Notes: generated by a model from the letters alone, not told the origin. Shown: positions 29,037-37,906, counted from the stretch's first letter. The stretch is 64,000 nucleotides of DNA from JABDMH01 sp965223025 (GCA_965223025.1 CBDCVP010000022.1:1984001-2048000), one strand, 5' to 3'. A program made the numbers and translations.

Positions 29037-30326
29037 CTATGGATTGTGATCGCTCGTCTTCTCATAGACCACTTCACCCAATGGATGATCATTGAATTGA
29101 TTGTCTATAAGCATGGGTTTAGATCCATTAGCATAGATATAGATGGCAGCCTTTTGTGATTGGTCGGTGCATAAGAATTTGTTTTCTTTCAGTATTAAAT
29201 CTCTAGCAGGTGAGTTGATGGAAAGTCCATATCCACCTCCATTAGTGCCATTATTTTCGATGATATTTTTTGAAAAGGTATTTCTGTGAGGGGCGTTTTG
29301 TTCTCGCTCGTTGCGAAGGTTTATACCATCACTGCCATTGCTGTAAATGTGATTTTCGGTGAAGGTTACGTCGGTATCCTTGTGACCCGTACATATGCCG
29401 AATCTCCCATTGTGGTGAAATTTATTGCCCTTGACCTGACTTTGGTAGGCTCTCCAGCAAATAAAAAGACCATCCGCATTGCTGTGATGGATGTCATTAT
29501 TTTCAATCAGTGAAAAGGGTGATCCAGTGCCGGGATGCAAGCCCGTATTTCCACTGCCACTAATTTCACTATTTCGTATGCTCACATGTTCTGTGATTTG
29601 CCAGCTGATCCCTTCTCCATTGAAATCTTTGACATGCACATGTTCGACATCGACTTTTTTAGACCGGAAGACAAAAATGCCTGCACTGTTGCATCCATCA
29701 GCACGATAATTAGCTGACTTGTTGCCATCGGCAGTCAAATTTGAAATTTTCACATTTTCCATTCCTATCACTTCTATCACCGATGAAGCATCAGAAATCA
29801 GTCCTTCCTGGTCCGATCGATAATCCCGAATCAATCCATCAGAAATATAGATCACATGATCTTGAATATCTGTAATGTAGGCTGTAGAAACATTCCAGCA
29901 GCCATTATTTGATTGATCAGTGACCTGCACTTTCATACCAATAGCAAAACCCGCTGGATTTTCCACTGTCAGTTTTAGTTCGCCGTAATCGGCATCTACG
30001 ACAAACCTGGTTTGTACTCCTGTGCCTTTCTTTAAAATGGTGCCCTTTCCGGAACCAACCAAGTTCACATTTGATCTCATCCTAACGGGAGCATCGATGG
30101 CATAGATGCCCTTATTCAATGTGACGGTCCCACCTGATTCGGCAATGGCATCTATGGCAAATTGAATGGCACGGTTGCTGAACTCAGCGATATCTGCACC
30201 GGCGCCACCTACGGTCATGGTCTTTTCTGCGATCCTTGGAGAAACCAATGCGTCGGCCTGATGAGAAGGTTGGGCCAACAGGGAGTGCACCGACAGAATG
30301 AAGAGAACCAATAGTATATTTTTCAT
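29037..30326 (-). CDS. Secreted right-handed parallel beta-helix protein
   Basis: The 429-residue protein has a signal peptide (MKNILLVLFILSVHSLLAQ), an N-terminal segment with FSNRAIQFAIDAIAESGGTVTLNKGIYAI (a pectate-lyase-like entry to the helix), and then a run of beta-helix coils. These include NVKISNLTADGN, GIFVFRSKKVDVEHVHVKD, VSIRNSEISGSGNTG, SLIENNDIHHSNADG, VKGNKFHHNGRFG and FTENHIYSNGSDG. This architecture belongs to polysaccharide lyases/epimerases and to NosD-like proteins. No catalytic residues can be assigned with confidence, so a role on uronic-acid polymers is only possible. It lacks a visible C-terminal sorting domain. Its upstream side borders the ISKra4 relic. Confidence 0.85.
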   Translation of the reverse strand: MKNILLVLFILSVHSLLAQPSHQADALVSPRIAEKTMTVGGAGADIAEFSNRAIQFAIDAIAESGGTVTLNKGIYAIDAPVRMRSNVNLVGSGKGTILKKGTGVQTRFVVDADYGELKLTVENPAGFAIGMKVQVTDQSNNGCWNVSTAYITDIQDHVIYISDGLIRDYRSDQEGLISDASSVIEVIGMENVKISNLTADGNKSANYRADGCNSAGIFVFRSKKVDVEHVHVKDFNGEGISWQITEHVSIRNSEISGSGNTGLHPGTGSPFSLIENNDIHHSNADGLFICWRAYQSQVKGNKFHHNGRFGICTGHKDTDVTFTENHIYSNGSDGINLRNEREQNAPHRNTFSKNIIENNGTNGGGYGLSINSPARDLILKENKFLCTDQSQKAAIYIYANGSKPMLIDNQFNDHPLGEVVYEKTSDHNP

Positions 30327-30400
30327 GAGTAGAGATTGTGATGTCTAGCTGAATATAGGAAAGTATAACTTCTTGAGATTAATAGGTTAAAACTATTTAT

Positions 30401-31010
30401 GTGTGTATGACAAATTTCCCTAATATGTTAATTTAGGGAAAACATTTCAACTACAAATCAAGACTAAATCTCAGGTAATAGACACGATTATGGCTTCAAC
30501 GCGTAAGGAAGTCGAAGAATTCATGGCCATCGAAGGTCAGATTGAAAGCGGTCTGGAGTATGAGGACAAATTGATCGAGTTGAGTCGATCATTTACACGT
30601 AAGCTATTGGCGGGATAGAAAGACATTGAGAAGAAGGGCAAAAACAGTAGAAAAAACTTCTGACCACATTTGAGAGCGTTGAGGTGCTGAAGGATCCATC
30701 CACCATGACGTATACATGTTCATCTTTGCTAGGTTCTAATTGTGGAATCACAGCATCACTGTTGGCATTTATCAATGGCGCAAAGCACTCCCCATAATAT
30801 TCACTAACTCGCTGAATTTGCTTGCAGCAACCTCAACTTTTAACAGGATCATGTGATGTGTGAAAGCACATCTAAATTCGTAATGAGTCAACGAATTCAA
30901 GAAATTCTGTGCATGTTAGGTCAAGCTGTGGTTTTTGAAGAAGGAAGTGAGATTCTTGAAGAATCTAGCGTTGTGGTATTCATTCCTTATGTGATGCTTG
31001 AATTGCAGGA
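30401..31010. pseudogene. ISKra4-type relic with an internally inverted segment
   Basis: An ISKra4-like end (TGTGTATGACAAA) lies at about 30402. From 30490 the plus strand reads MASTRKEVEEFMAIEGQIESG, a first-ORF-like N-terminus ending near an A-rich site. At about 30880-31000 the plus strand again reads KFVMSQRIQEILCMLGQAVVFEEGSEIL, the counterpart of the LQTLICFLGQHTVFESASEIL segment of the 6-kb copy. Between them, from about 30840 to 30690, the next part of the protein (KQIQRVSEYYGE to YVMVDGS) is encoded on the minus strand. The middle block has therefore been flipped, and the catalytic C-terminus is missing. Confidence 0.75.
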
Positions 31011-31191
31011 AGCGTTCACGGTCTGGTGATTTGCAGTATTTTGATGTTTGTTTAAAGTTTAAACATGGGCATAGATGGCAAATTCTATCCACGAGATAGG
31101 AATGCTACTGTGGACAGTTTTCTTTACAAATATCGATTTATGGTTATGTAGTAAATACATTGTGCAACTATTTGATTTTCAGACTAAAATG

Positions 31192-31222
31192 AAAAATCCC
31201 TTAACTCACACGAATCAAGGGA
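31192..31222 (-). terminator. Possible rho-independent terminator
   Basis: On the minus strand a 6-bp stem (TCCCTT at 31222-31217, AAGGGA at 31202-31197) with a 14-base loop is followed by five T (31196-31192). It lies just downstream, in the minus direction, of the partial copy of the tRNA 3' end. It may have served that lost tRNA gene. The loop is long, so confidence is limited. Confidence 0.45.
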
Positions 31223-31230
31223 AATTCACA

Positions 31231-31251
31231 GTTTGAGGTCGGGAGTGGATT
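31231..31251 (-). repeat. Partial copy of the tRNA-Cys 3' end
   Basis: Twenty of 21 bases match 31407-31427, which cover the acceptor 3' strand, part of the T-stem and the first bases downstream of tRNA-Cys. The single difference is in GGAGTGGATT against GGAGCGGATT. The copy is 176 bp from the original, and the upstream bases do not form the rest of a tRNA. It could be a decayed second tRNA gene or an attachment-site remnant. Confidence 0.6.
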
Positions 31252-31369
31252 GGCTGACGCCGATCCCAAAGAGTGGGGCGCTTCAACCTTATCAAGGTCC
31301 CTCCTTGCAGGTGCCCTTTTTATTGGCAAGCATCACTCGCACAAGCAGGCTTGGCTCATGATCTTACAC

Positions 31370-31397
31370 AAAAAAGCTCAGCACTGCCGTGCTGAGC
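31370..31397 (-). terminator. Rho-independent terminator of tRNA-Cys
   Basis: Read on the minus strand, GCTCAGCAC and GTGCTGAGC form a perfect 9-bp stem with a 4-base loop (31397-31376), followed by six T (31375-31370). It begins 15 bases after the tRNA 3' end, the expected place for its terminator. Confidence 0.85.
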
Positions 31398-31411
31398 CTT
31401 GATGATGTTTG

Positions 31412-31482
31412 AGGTCGGGAGCGGATTCGAACCGCCGTACAAGGTTTTGCAGACCTCTGCCTAACCGCTCGGCCACCCGACC
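31412..31482 (-). tRNA. tRNA-Cys (anticodon GCA)
   Basis: On the minus strand the sequence folds into a full cloverleaf. Acceptor GGTCGGG pairs with CCCGACC, the D arm is GCCGAGCGGTTAGGC, the anticodon stem GAGGT/ACCTT holds loop CTGCAAA (anticodon GCA), and the T arm has loop TTCGAAT. The discriminator base is U, as usual for tRNA-Cys. CCA is not encoded. A strong terminator follows at 31397-31370. Confidence 0.93.
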
Positions 31483-31583
31483 AAAAATGGGAAGCGCAAA
31501 TATAAGTTATTCCTGAGATAAGTTCTCAAATACGAGGGGAGGGATCAAGCCATCTCAGTATTCTATTAATCCGGTTTACTCGC

Positions 31584-32105
31584 CTACCACGCGTATCCAA
31601 TGGCTATCGTAAGGGTAGGAGCAATGTAGGTCGCACCATCTGTATCAAAGGCAATGTCTTCGTATTTGCCAAAAAGACTGGTGAAGTTGGGTCCGATACC
31701 GAGGTCTAATACAAATCCACTATCCCATGCCCATTGATAACCGATTTCTGCACCAATTCTTAAAACTCCGTAGTTGAAGTCATCGACATTGCCAAAGGTC
31801 AATCCCACCTGCGGATTCACGTAAAAACCGGACGGAACCTCCTTCTTGGCATGGGTGAAGTAGTAGCGATAAGCTCCCCCGATACCAAACGAACTGACAT
31901 CAATACCCAGAAGTTTGTATTGATAGTTCAGACTGCCCAGAATCGAACTCTTTTCATTGAGTACATGTTCGTAAGTACCATTGAAGTTTCCAAATGCCAA
32001 TCCAATCGGATTGGTTTTGATAATCGCACTGTATGACTGTGCTTGTGCTCCAATGGCAATAAAGACCATAAAGGCAAGAGCTGCCAATAGCTTTTTCATT
32101 TTCAT
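31584..32105 (-). CDS. Small outer-membrane beta-barrel protein (DUF3575-like)
   Basis: The 173-residue protein has a signal peptide (KKLLAALAFMVFIAIGAQAQ) followed by about eight amphipathic strands typical of an eight-stranded outer-membrane barrel. These include AIIKTNPIGLAFGNFNGTYEHVL, GIGGAYRYYF, GFYVNPQVGLTFG, LRIGAEIGYQWAW and PTLTIAIGYAW. It ends in an aromatic residue (W), which is common for barrel-terminating strands. The opening strand with NPIGLAFGN is characteristic of DUF3575-type proteins. Function unknown. It is separated from its neighbours and preceded by a likely promoter element. Confidence 0.8.
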   Translation of the reverse strand: MKMKKLLAALAFMVFIAIGAQAQSYSAIIKTNPIGLAFGNFNGTYEHVLNEKSSILGSLNYQYKLLGIDVSSFGIGGAYRYYFTHAKKEVPSGFYVNPQVGLTFGNVDDFNYGVLRIGAEIGYQWAWDSGFVLDLGIGPNFTSLFGKYEDIAFDTDGATYIAPTLTIAIGYAW

Positions 32106-32152
32106 AAGGTTTTAGTTTAAGAGATCATATACCCTCCCCACTATCTAGGGAT

Positions 32153-32160
32153 CAAATATA
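32153..32160 (-). promoter_or_regulatory. Candidate Bacteroidota -7 promoter element
   Basis: TATATTTG on the minus strand is an exact match to the Bacteroidota -7 consensus TAnnTTTG, 48 bases upstream of the start of the beta-barrel gene. No good TTTG -33 box was found at the usual 19-21 base spacing, so this is a partial match. Confidence 0.4.
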
Positions 32161-32350
32161 TGACGAAAATTGTTAATATCTATGTACTTCTGATATTATA
32201 GTACCATCTGCCTCTTTTTTTGTTACCTGAATACAGGAACATCCTATCGACCTGGATATCATAGGTTTGTAATTTCCGACCAGTGGGCAATGGTGGGAAC
32301 TGAGTGGGAAGCCTGGAGCTTCCACATGTGCTGGCTGAGTCTGGATCAGA

Positions 32351-33214
32351 CTAGAGCGAACAAATCTCTACGCCCTGTCTCAGGCTGGCAATTTTGTCCT
32401 CTCTCATCGGCACGAATTCCTGGGCAAGCCAGCCACTGAAGCCGGTATCTCTGATCGCCTTGACGATGGCTGGGTAATTGAGTTCCTGAGTGTCGTCAAT
32501 TTCGTGTCGGCCAGGTACACCGGCGGTGTGATAATGAGCGATGTACTCCTGATTATCACGAATGGTGGCGATTACATCACCCTCCATCACTTGCATGTGA
32601 TAGATGTCATACAGGAGTTTGAAATTTGGTGAACCAATTTTCTTGACCAACTTCACCCCCCACGGAGTCTTGTCACACATGTAATCGGGGTGATTGACTT
32701 TACTATTGAGTAATTCCATAGTGATCATGACCCCTGCCTTTTCTGCATGTTTTACCAGCGGCTCAAGGCCTTGAGCGCAGTTTTCTAAACCTTCGGAATC
32801 AGAAATCTCTCGGCGATTACCAGAAAATACGATGACATTGGGAATGCCCGCATCAGCTGCTTCTGAAATAAGGCCCATGTAATTCCTCTGTAAATCAGCG
32901 TGAAACTTAGGCTCATTAAATCCATTGGGAATGCTGGCAAAGGAAGCGGTACCCATCGCACAGGTCAGGTTGTACTTTTTTAGGATGGGCCATGCATCTG
33001 GACCGACAATCTCAATGGATTGGATCCCTATGTCATTGGCTGCCTCACATAAGGCTTCAAGTTCTATGCCTTTGAAGCACCAACGGCAAACCGAGTGTTT
33101 GAGACCTGAACCATTGTGCAAGTCATCAGCATGGTTGCCCATGATTTTGTTTTTACTCATCGTCATCATTGCCGACGCGAGTGAAATATTGCGGATAACT
33201 TCCCTTCTGTTCAT
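32351..33214 (-). CDS. Hydroxypyruvate-isomerase-like TIM-barrel protein with Tat-type leader
   Basis: The 287-residue protein starts with a twin-arginine-like leader (NRREVIRNISLASAMM) as in many exported Bacteroidota sugar isomerases, and continues as an AP-endonuclease-2-like TIM barrel. Metal or catalytic residues expected in the Hyi branch are visible in ITMELLNSKVNH (Glu, His), FKLLYDIYHMQ (Asp, His), HYHTAGVPGRHEID and WLAQEFVPM (Glu). Homologues interconvert hydroxypyruvate and tartronate semialdehyde or isomerise sugars. The precise substrate cannot be given. It lies 52 bp after a small conserved gene on the same strand. Confidence 0.85.
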   Translation of the reverse strand: MNRREVIRNISLASAMMTMSKNKIMGNHADDLHNGSGLKHSVCRWCFKGIELEALCEAANDIGIQSIEIVGPDAWPILKKYNLTCAMGTASFASIPNGFNEPKFHADLQRNYMGLISEAADAGIPNVIVFSGNRREISDSEGLENCAQGLEPLVKHAEKAGVMITMELLNSKVNHPDYMCDKTPWGVKLVKKIGSPNFKLLYDIYHMQVMEGDVIATIRDNQEYIAHYHTAGVPGRHEIDDTQELNYPAIVKAIRDTGFSGWLAQEFVPMREDKIASLRQGVEICSL

Positions 33215-33266
33215 ATGCCCATAATTCTGATAAACAATAAGTACGAATATAGAGGTTTTTACGGAG

Positions 33267-33563
33267 TCAAGGTGCTAACATCGCTTGGACCAGATCTTCC
33301 CATTCCTCTTCCAGGGACTTATCAGGCATGACCTTACTTGCCCTCTGATACCAGTAATTGGCATTCCAGAGATCTCCTTCTTTACGATGCAAATAGGCGT
33401 GCACCCAGGCACCTTCCCTATCAGAGAGGTCCTGCACGATGGTGTGCGCGGTTTCCCAATCCTGCTTGCCATCGTACCAGAGTGCTCTCAGATTCGATGG
33501 AATTCCACTAGGTGGTTGTGCTTCAACCAGGGTCTCACGAAATGAATGTAGATCCATGCCCAT
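33267..33563 (-). CDS. Conserved small hypothetical protein
   Basis: The 98-residue protein has a conserved pattern seen in small proteins of Bacteroidota and other phyla: LRALWYDGKQDWETAHTIVQDL, WVHAYLHRKEGDLWNANYWYQRA and a C-terminal LEEEWEDLVQAML. The helix-turn-helix pairing resembles a single TPR-like unit. No function is established that I know of. It is upstream of the Hyi-like gene on the same strand and could be co-transcribed. Confidence 0.75.
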   Translation of the reverse strand: MGMDLHSFRETLVEAQPPSGIPSNLRALWYDGKQDWETAHTIVQDLSDREGAWVHAYLHRKEGDLWNANYWYQRASKVMPDKSLEEEWEDLVQAMLAP

Positions 33564-33696
33564 GGCTACAATGATAAAGTTTTTTTAACTCATGAAGTGA
33601 CTAGATCCATGTCTTGTTTGTGCAAGCAGATGGCCTTTTATTAAAGGTCGTACACAATAACAATCGCTGCTGGGCAGTTAATTTTCGACAATACAC

Positions 33697-34023
33697 ATGA
33701 TGACTCGAAGATTCGTTGCTGTGCTGGAACCCCAGATTTTGAAACACTATGCCATTGCCAGCACTGTTTTGTTTACCTTATTGATGGTTTTTATCGTGAT
33801 CAAGGTGCCTTTTGATCAATGGTTGAGTTTTTCATATCTCGAGCATATGGAGTGGCTAAGTAAGGTATGCCTGCTGACCATACTTGGATCAAGTCTTATG
33901 GGTGTCATCTTTCACCACTTGGTCAGCAGTCGTCAAAGGGCACGCAACACTTTCGCCTTTGTTTTCTCCTTTACCTTAATTAAATTCTTAGGTACGCTTG
34001 CCTTTTTTCAGGTCGTGATCTGA
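33697..34023 (+). CDS. Small three-helix membrane protein, unknown
   Basis: The 108-residue protein has hydrophobic segments at about 19-38 (AIASTVLFTLLMVFIVI), 55-73 (LSKVCLLTILGSSLMGVIF) and 86-107 (TFAFVFSFTLIKFLGTLAFFQVV), so it is an inner-membrane protein. I do not recognise the family. It precedes the 410-residue unknown gene by 87 bp in the same direction, and the two may form a transcription unit. Confidence 0.65.
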   Translation: MMTRRFVAVLEPQILKHYAIASTVLFTLLMVFIVIKVPFDQWLSFSYLEHMEWLSKVCLLTILGSSLMGVIFHHLVSSRQRARNTFAFVFSFTLIKFLGTLAFFQVVI

Positions 34024-34110
34024 TCGTTCCCAAGCGATGTTCTACACTACGTATCTTATTACTTTGCAAGGAAAGGTTAGCTTTGATTTGCTAGACCTAT
34101 ATTCCAATCG

Positions 34111-35343
34111 ATGGCAAGAGAGGACAATCGTACAAGACTTATTAGGATTGAAGACGGCGTCATCCACCTTACGCCTGAGCATGCCGTAGCCCGGCGCCAG
34201 ACCAATCTACCTCCCTCGCTTTCTTTTAAGACCTCTAAGGTGATCTTTTGGCTGGTAAGACTGGAAGACTATCAGGCCGACGGCGGTCATCTGACCCTCC
34301 GTGTCATGGACTATTATCCCATCGACCATCAGGGCTTCGATGCGCAGGTGATGCGTGGAACTGTGCAAAGTCTCCTCTTTACCGATCTAGAGTGGAAGTA
34401 TCTCGAACCATTCTTATCCTCTTACCGAAAAAGTGATCTGGCAGATCTGATCATCGATAGCCAGGAGATTATTGTACCGGACTTTACTCCTCGCGTGATT
34501 CCTCTGCGATTGAAGGTATACCTGAAAGACATTAAGTTTCACCTTGGTTATGTATCTCTTTACCACCAACTTGAAGGTCTGGGCAGGGAAGTAGAGATCA
34601 GAATTAGTAATACCCACATTTTACCAGAGTATGAGTATATCAAGCATTTTTTCAGCAAACAGCTGAGGCGCAAAACTGTCGACATAGACGGAGCAGTTCA
34701 CCTGCAAGGCGATCAGGTGGTGAAGGTCGATGCGTCATCGCCACAGATTGCAAGAATCAATGAGCGCATGATTGAAACCATGAAGACAGCACAGGTGATG
34801 GTACTCAAGCGCCAGAGCTTGGTAAAATCAATCGACAAGAGTCTCTTTACCGCAGATCAGGCATTTGATGCCACTGATGCAGAGGATCATGGTAACGTTT
34901 TTAAGCTGCGTGTGGAGGACATCATCAAGACTTTGAAGGAGAGTGGCGTAGTGCGCAATAGGAAACAATTGGAGTATTTAGCAGGAAAAAAGCAGTCAGC
35001 ACAAAGCAAGATCTTTTTAACACTACAGCCCTTGTTTGGCTTTTTGTTTCTGATCAAGGGTGAGTCCATGTATCATTTTTGCTGGGAGCTCCTCAACTCA
35101 CATGCCACCTATCTCTGGAGCCTGCCAATCGACGAATGGGAGGTCTCGGAAGCATACCAGATGATGGAGAGCACCATTCAAGAGATCAGGCAGCATGGAC
35201 GTGATCGATATAAGCAGTCCTACGCGGCAGGTAAGAGCTCTTCGGAGTTGATCTTTCACATGATTGTGCATCGTTATGCTGACTCACATCTCATAGATCC
35301 ATTTCCATTATGGAGACAAAAACTGGAGGAGCGTCTGATCTAG
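34111..35343 (+). CDS. Uncharacterised 410-residue protein
   Basis: I do not recognise this protein. It has no signal peptide or membrane segment. The first ~100 residues are strand-rich (TSKVIFWLVRLEDYQADGGHLTLRVMDYYP, GTVQSLLFTDLEWKYLEPFL). A middle region contains RVIPLRLKVYLKDIKFHLGYVSLY, and the C-terminal half is helical (VEDIIKTLKESGVVRNRKQLEYLAGKKQ, SMYHFCWELLNSHATYLWSLP). The last part, WELLNSHATYLWSLP followed by AYQMMESTIQEIRQHGRD, is tryptophan- and histidine-rich and might be a binding region. Codon use matches neighbouring genes, so it is real. Confidence 0.75.
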   Translation: MAREDNRTRLIRIEDGVIHLTPEHAVARRQTNLPPSLSFKTSKVIFWLVRLEDYQADGGHLTLRVMDYYPIDHQGFDAQVMRGTVQSLLFTDLEWKYLEPFLSSYRKSDLADLIIDSQEIIVPDFTPRVIPLRLKVYLKDIKFHLGYVSLYHQLEGLGREVEIRISNTHILPEYEYIKHFFSKQLRRKTVDIDGAVHLQGDQVVKVDASSPQIARINERMIETMKTAQVMVLKRQSLVKSIDKSLFTADQAFDATDAEDHGNVFKLRVEDIIKTLKESGVVRNRKQLEYLAGKKQSAQSKIFLTLQPLFGFLFLIKGESMYHFCWELLNSHATYLWSLPIDEWEVSEAYQMMESTIQEIRQHGRDRYKQSYAAGKSSSELIFHMIVHRYADSHLIDPFPLWRQKLEERLI

Positions 35344-35352
35344 CTGGGCTTG

Positions 35353-36834
35353 CTATTTGGCTTTGTCTCTGTAGTCAAGGGGCGGTGAGCGGTCGCCTAT
35401 TAAGCTTTGGTACTGAAAATCGGATCCTCGTCTGCGATTTAGTTCTATCCAGGCCTCTTTGATCATGGCCGGATTGGTGATGATATCCATGGCAGTGATG
35501 GCTATGGTCTTGGCAGCTACCATCATACCCTTACTTCCAATACTGGTGCCGCCCGCAGCCACAGCTTGCCAGCTATGGGCGGTGGTACCTGCTACCCAAG
35601 TTGCCGCTGTCATTCCTGCGGTCGGTACCACCCAACTTACATCGCCGACATCGGTAGAACCCCTACTGCCCTTTTCATTTACCCTAAAAGGTTTGACCAT
35701 CTTGACAGACTCGAGGCTAAAAGGGATATCGCCAAAGGATTTGGAAAGCTCAGTAGCAAATCTCATTTCTTTGGCATCGTAATACACCCCACCAACTTTG
35801 AGCAAATTTTTGTGCATGATCTGACCCAGACTCTTATTGGGGAGTACATTGAGCAATCCATGTATCACTTCGTACTCCATCTCAGTCTGGGTGCCCATGG
35901 CTGCACCTTCTGCTGCACTTACCAGCCAAGCGAAGTTTTTCTCGACTTCTTCAGGTCGGGGATGCCGGCAGTAATAAAATACTTCAGCCTTTTCTGGCAC
36001 TACATTAGGGGCATTACCTCCACGGGTGATGATATAGTGTATGCGTGCTTCGGGCGAGATGTGCTCTCGCATCAGGTTGACCATATGATTCATTGCTTCC
36101 ACGCCATCCAGTGCAGACCTACCTCGCTCAGGTGACCCGGCTGCATGAGAGGCCTTACCAGTAAATCGAAATTTGGCTGATTTATTAGCCAATGATGAGT
36201 TAGCATCGGCCCCGTTGCTGCTGGCAGGATGCCAATGCAGGACCACATCTACATCGTCAAAAAGTCCTTCTTTGACCATGTATACCTTGCCTCCACCTCC
36301 TTCCTCAGCTGGGGTGCCATAGACTCTAATGGTGCCCGATAGATTATGCTTCGACAGGTGATCCTTCACGGCAATACCTGCGGCCACCGATCCTGTGCCA
36401 AATAAATGGTGGCCACATGCATGACCTGCACCTTGATCTGGAATGTCGTGGCGAAGAGGTGCAGCTGTCTGGGCAAGTCCTGGCAGGGCATCAAACTCGG
36501 CAAGTATGGCGACCGTGGGTTGACCCTGTCCATAAGAAGCTATGAAACTGGTAGGCATACCTGCCACACCGGCTTCTATGACAAATCCCTCCTGCCTCAA
36601 TTTCTCCTGCAGCAGCGCTGAGCTCCTCACCTCTTGATATCCCACTTCCGCCAGATCCCAAATTTGCATGGCAAGACGGTGGTATTCCTTATCATGCCGA
36701 TCAAGAGATTTGATGATCTCTTGATCGCGTGTTCGCTTGTCGGTAGATTGGGCTGAGGTGCTTAAGATACAGGCTAGAAATACGCCAACGAGATGGATCC
36801 TGCTCATAGTGTCAAAATGATTTTTTCTGGCCAT
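35353..36834 (-). CDS. Exported M20-family amidohydrolase (AbgB-like)
   Basis: The 493-residue protein has an N-terminal export signal (IHLVGVFLACILSTSAQ) and an M20 metallohydrolase body resembling the p-aminobenzoyl-glutamate hydrolase subunit AbgB. The di-metal site residues lie in AGHACGHHLFGTG and the catalytic Glu in GTPAEEGGGGK. A dimerisation domain follows (KFRFTGKASHAAGSPERGRSALDGVEAMN), and further ligands are in DVGDVSWV and AHSWQ. Such enzymes hydrolyse N-acyl amino acids or related amides. The start could be 36834 or the ATG at 36807, which leaves the signal peptide intact. It converges on the 410-residue unknown. Confidence 0.87.
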   Translation of the reverse strand: MARKNHFDTMSRIHLVGVFLACILSTSAQSTDKRTRDQEIIKSLDRHDKEYHRLAMQIWDLAEVGYQEVRSSALLQEKLRQEGFVIEAGVAGMPTSFIASYGQGQPTVAILAEFDALPGLAQTAAPLRHDIPDQGAGHACGHHLFGTGSVAAGIAVKDHLSKHNLSGTIRVYGTPAEEGGGGKVYMVKEGLFDDVDVVLHWHPASSNGADANSSLANKSAKFRFTGKASHAAGSPERGRSALDGVEAMNHMVNLMREHISPEARIHYIITRGGNAPNVVPEKAEVFYYCRHPRPEEVEKNFAWLVSAAEGAAMGTQTEMEYEVIHGLLNVLPNKSLGQIMHKNLLKVGGVYYDAKEMRFATELSKSFGDIPFSLESVKMVKPFRVNEKGSRGSTDVGDVSWVVPTAGMTAATWVAGTTAHSWQAVAAGGTSIGSKGMMVAAKTIAITAMDIITNPAMIKEAWIELNRRRGSDFQYQSLIGDRSPPLDYRDKAK

Positions 36835-36922
36835 TCATGTCTGTACGAATCTACAACTTTCCCTGGGGTCTGATCACTTTTGACATCTATCGAAGTCACA
36901 TGAGTTTATTTATTTTTGCAGT

Positions 36923-37906
36923 ATGAAAAATCAGTTGGATGCCCTCATTATTGGTGCAGGACCCATCGGGATGGCCTGCGCGATCGAAGCAGAAAGACGT
37001 GGACTTTCCTACGTGGTGATTGAGAAAGGTGTCTTAGTGAATTCCCTGTTTCACTTTCCCACCAACATGACTTTTTTTTCTACTTCCAACCTCTTGGAAA
37101 TAGGTGATGTACCATTTATCTCACATTCCGAGAAACCTACACGACGAGAGGCCTTGGAATACTATAGACGTGTATGGCAGAGTTGGAACTTGAAAATCAA
37201 TCTGTATGAGGAAGTTAGGAAGGTCCGTGCTTTTGAAGACAACTACGAAGTAGAGACCAGTAAAAGCATTTATCGGGCCCATCACCTTATCGTAGCTACC
37301 GGATTTTACGGCGAATCTGTGAAGATGAATGTCCCGGGAGAAGATCTTAAGAAAGTACGACATTACTATGACGAGGCACATCCATATATTGGACAGAAGG
37401 TGCTGGTAGTAGGTGCGGCAAATTCAGCTTGTGATGTGGCTCTGGAGACCTACTTGAAGGGAGCGGAAGTGACGATGGTGATTCGCACGGACGAGATATA
37501 CCCAAGGGTGAAATACTGGATCAAGCCCAATATTGAGAATCGCATTAAGGAGGGATCAATAAAGGCATTTTTTAACGCCACCGTCAAGGAGATCCGACAA
37601 GATGAGGTAGTTATCACCACACCTAAGGGGGAGGTGGTACTCGAGAATGATTTTGTCCTGGCGATGACCGGCTATCAGCCAGATTATCAGTTGTTAGATG
37701 AAATCGGGATTGAGCACTTGGATGATGAATTCTTGACACCTGTATATCACCATGAGACCCTGGAGACCAATATGCCACGAGTATACCTGGCAGGTGTCAT
37801 ATGTGGTGGTTTGAAAACCAACAAATTATTTATAGAAAACAGCAGGGTCCACGCCGAGATGATCATAGATCACATCTTGGCGCGAAAGGCAGTGGTCAGT
37901 GCCTGA
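36923..37906 (+). CDS. ypdA: YpdA-family flavoprotein (putative thiol-disulfide/bacillithiol disulfide reductase)
   Basis: The 327-residue protein has two nucleotide-binding folds: FAD motif GAGPIG at residues 11-16 and NAD(P)H motif VVGAANSA near residue 160. Family-specific motifs are FPTNMTFFSTSNLLEIGDVPF and VYLAGVICGGLKTNKLFIENSR at the C-terminus. YpdA enzymes in Firmicutes reduce bacillithiol disulfide with NADPH; Bacteroidota homologues are annotated the same way. It lacks the CxxC of thioredoxin reductase, as expected. It is 68 bp before the ECF sigma gene but has no obvious functional link to it. Confidence 0.87.
   Translation: MKNQLDALIIGAGPIGMACAIEAERRGLSYVVIEKGVLVNSLFHFPTNMTFFSTSNLLEIGDVPFISHSEKPTRREALEYYRRVWQSWNLKINLYEEVRKVRAFEDNYEVETSKSIYRAHHLIVATGFYGESVKMNVPGEDLKKVRHYYDEAHPYIGQKVLVVGAANSACDVALETYLKGAEVTMVIRTDEIYPRVKYWIKPNIENRIKEGSIKAFFNATVKEIRQDEVVITTPKGEVVLENDFVLAMTGYQPDYQLLDEIGIEHLDDEFLTPVYHHETLETNMPRVYLAGVICGGLKTNKLFIENSRVHAEMIIDHILARKAVVSA

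Noticed and set aside
30593..30775. Separate 60-residue minus-strand gene with YVMVDGS
   Set aside because: It is the flipped middle of a dead ISKra4 transposase, not an independent gene.
36879..36918. Bacteroidota promoter (TTTG ... TATTTTTG) before the ypdA-like gene
   Set aside because: The -7-like TATTTTTG is only 4 bases from the ATG, and the nearest TTTG is 28 bases away rather than about 20, so the arrangement does not fit.
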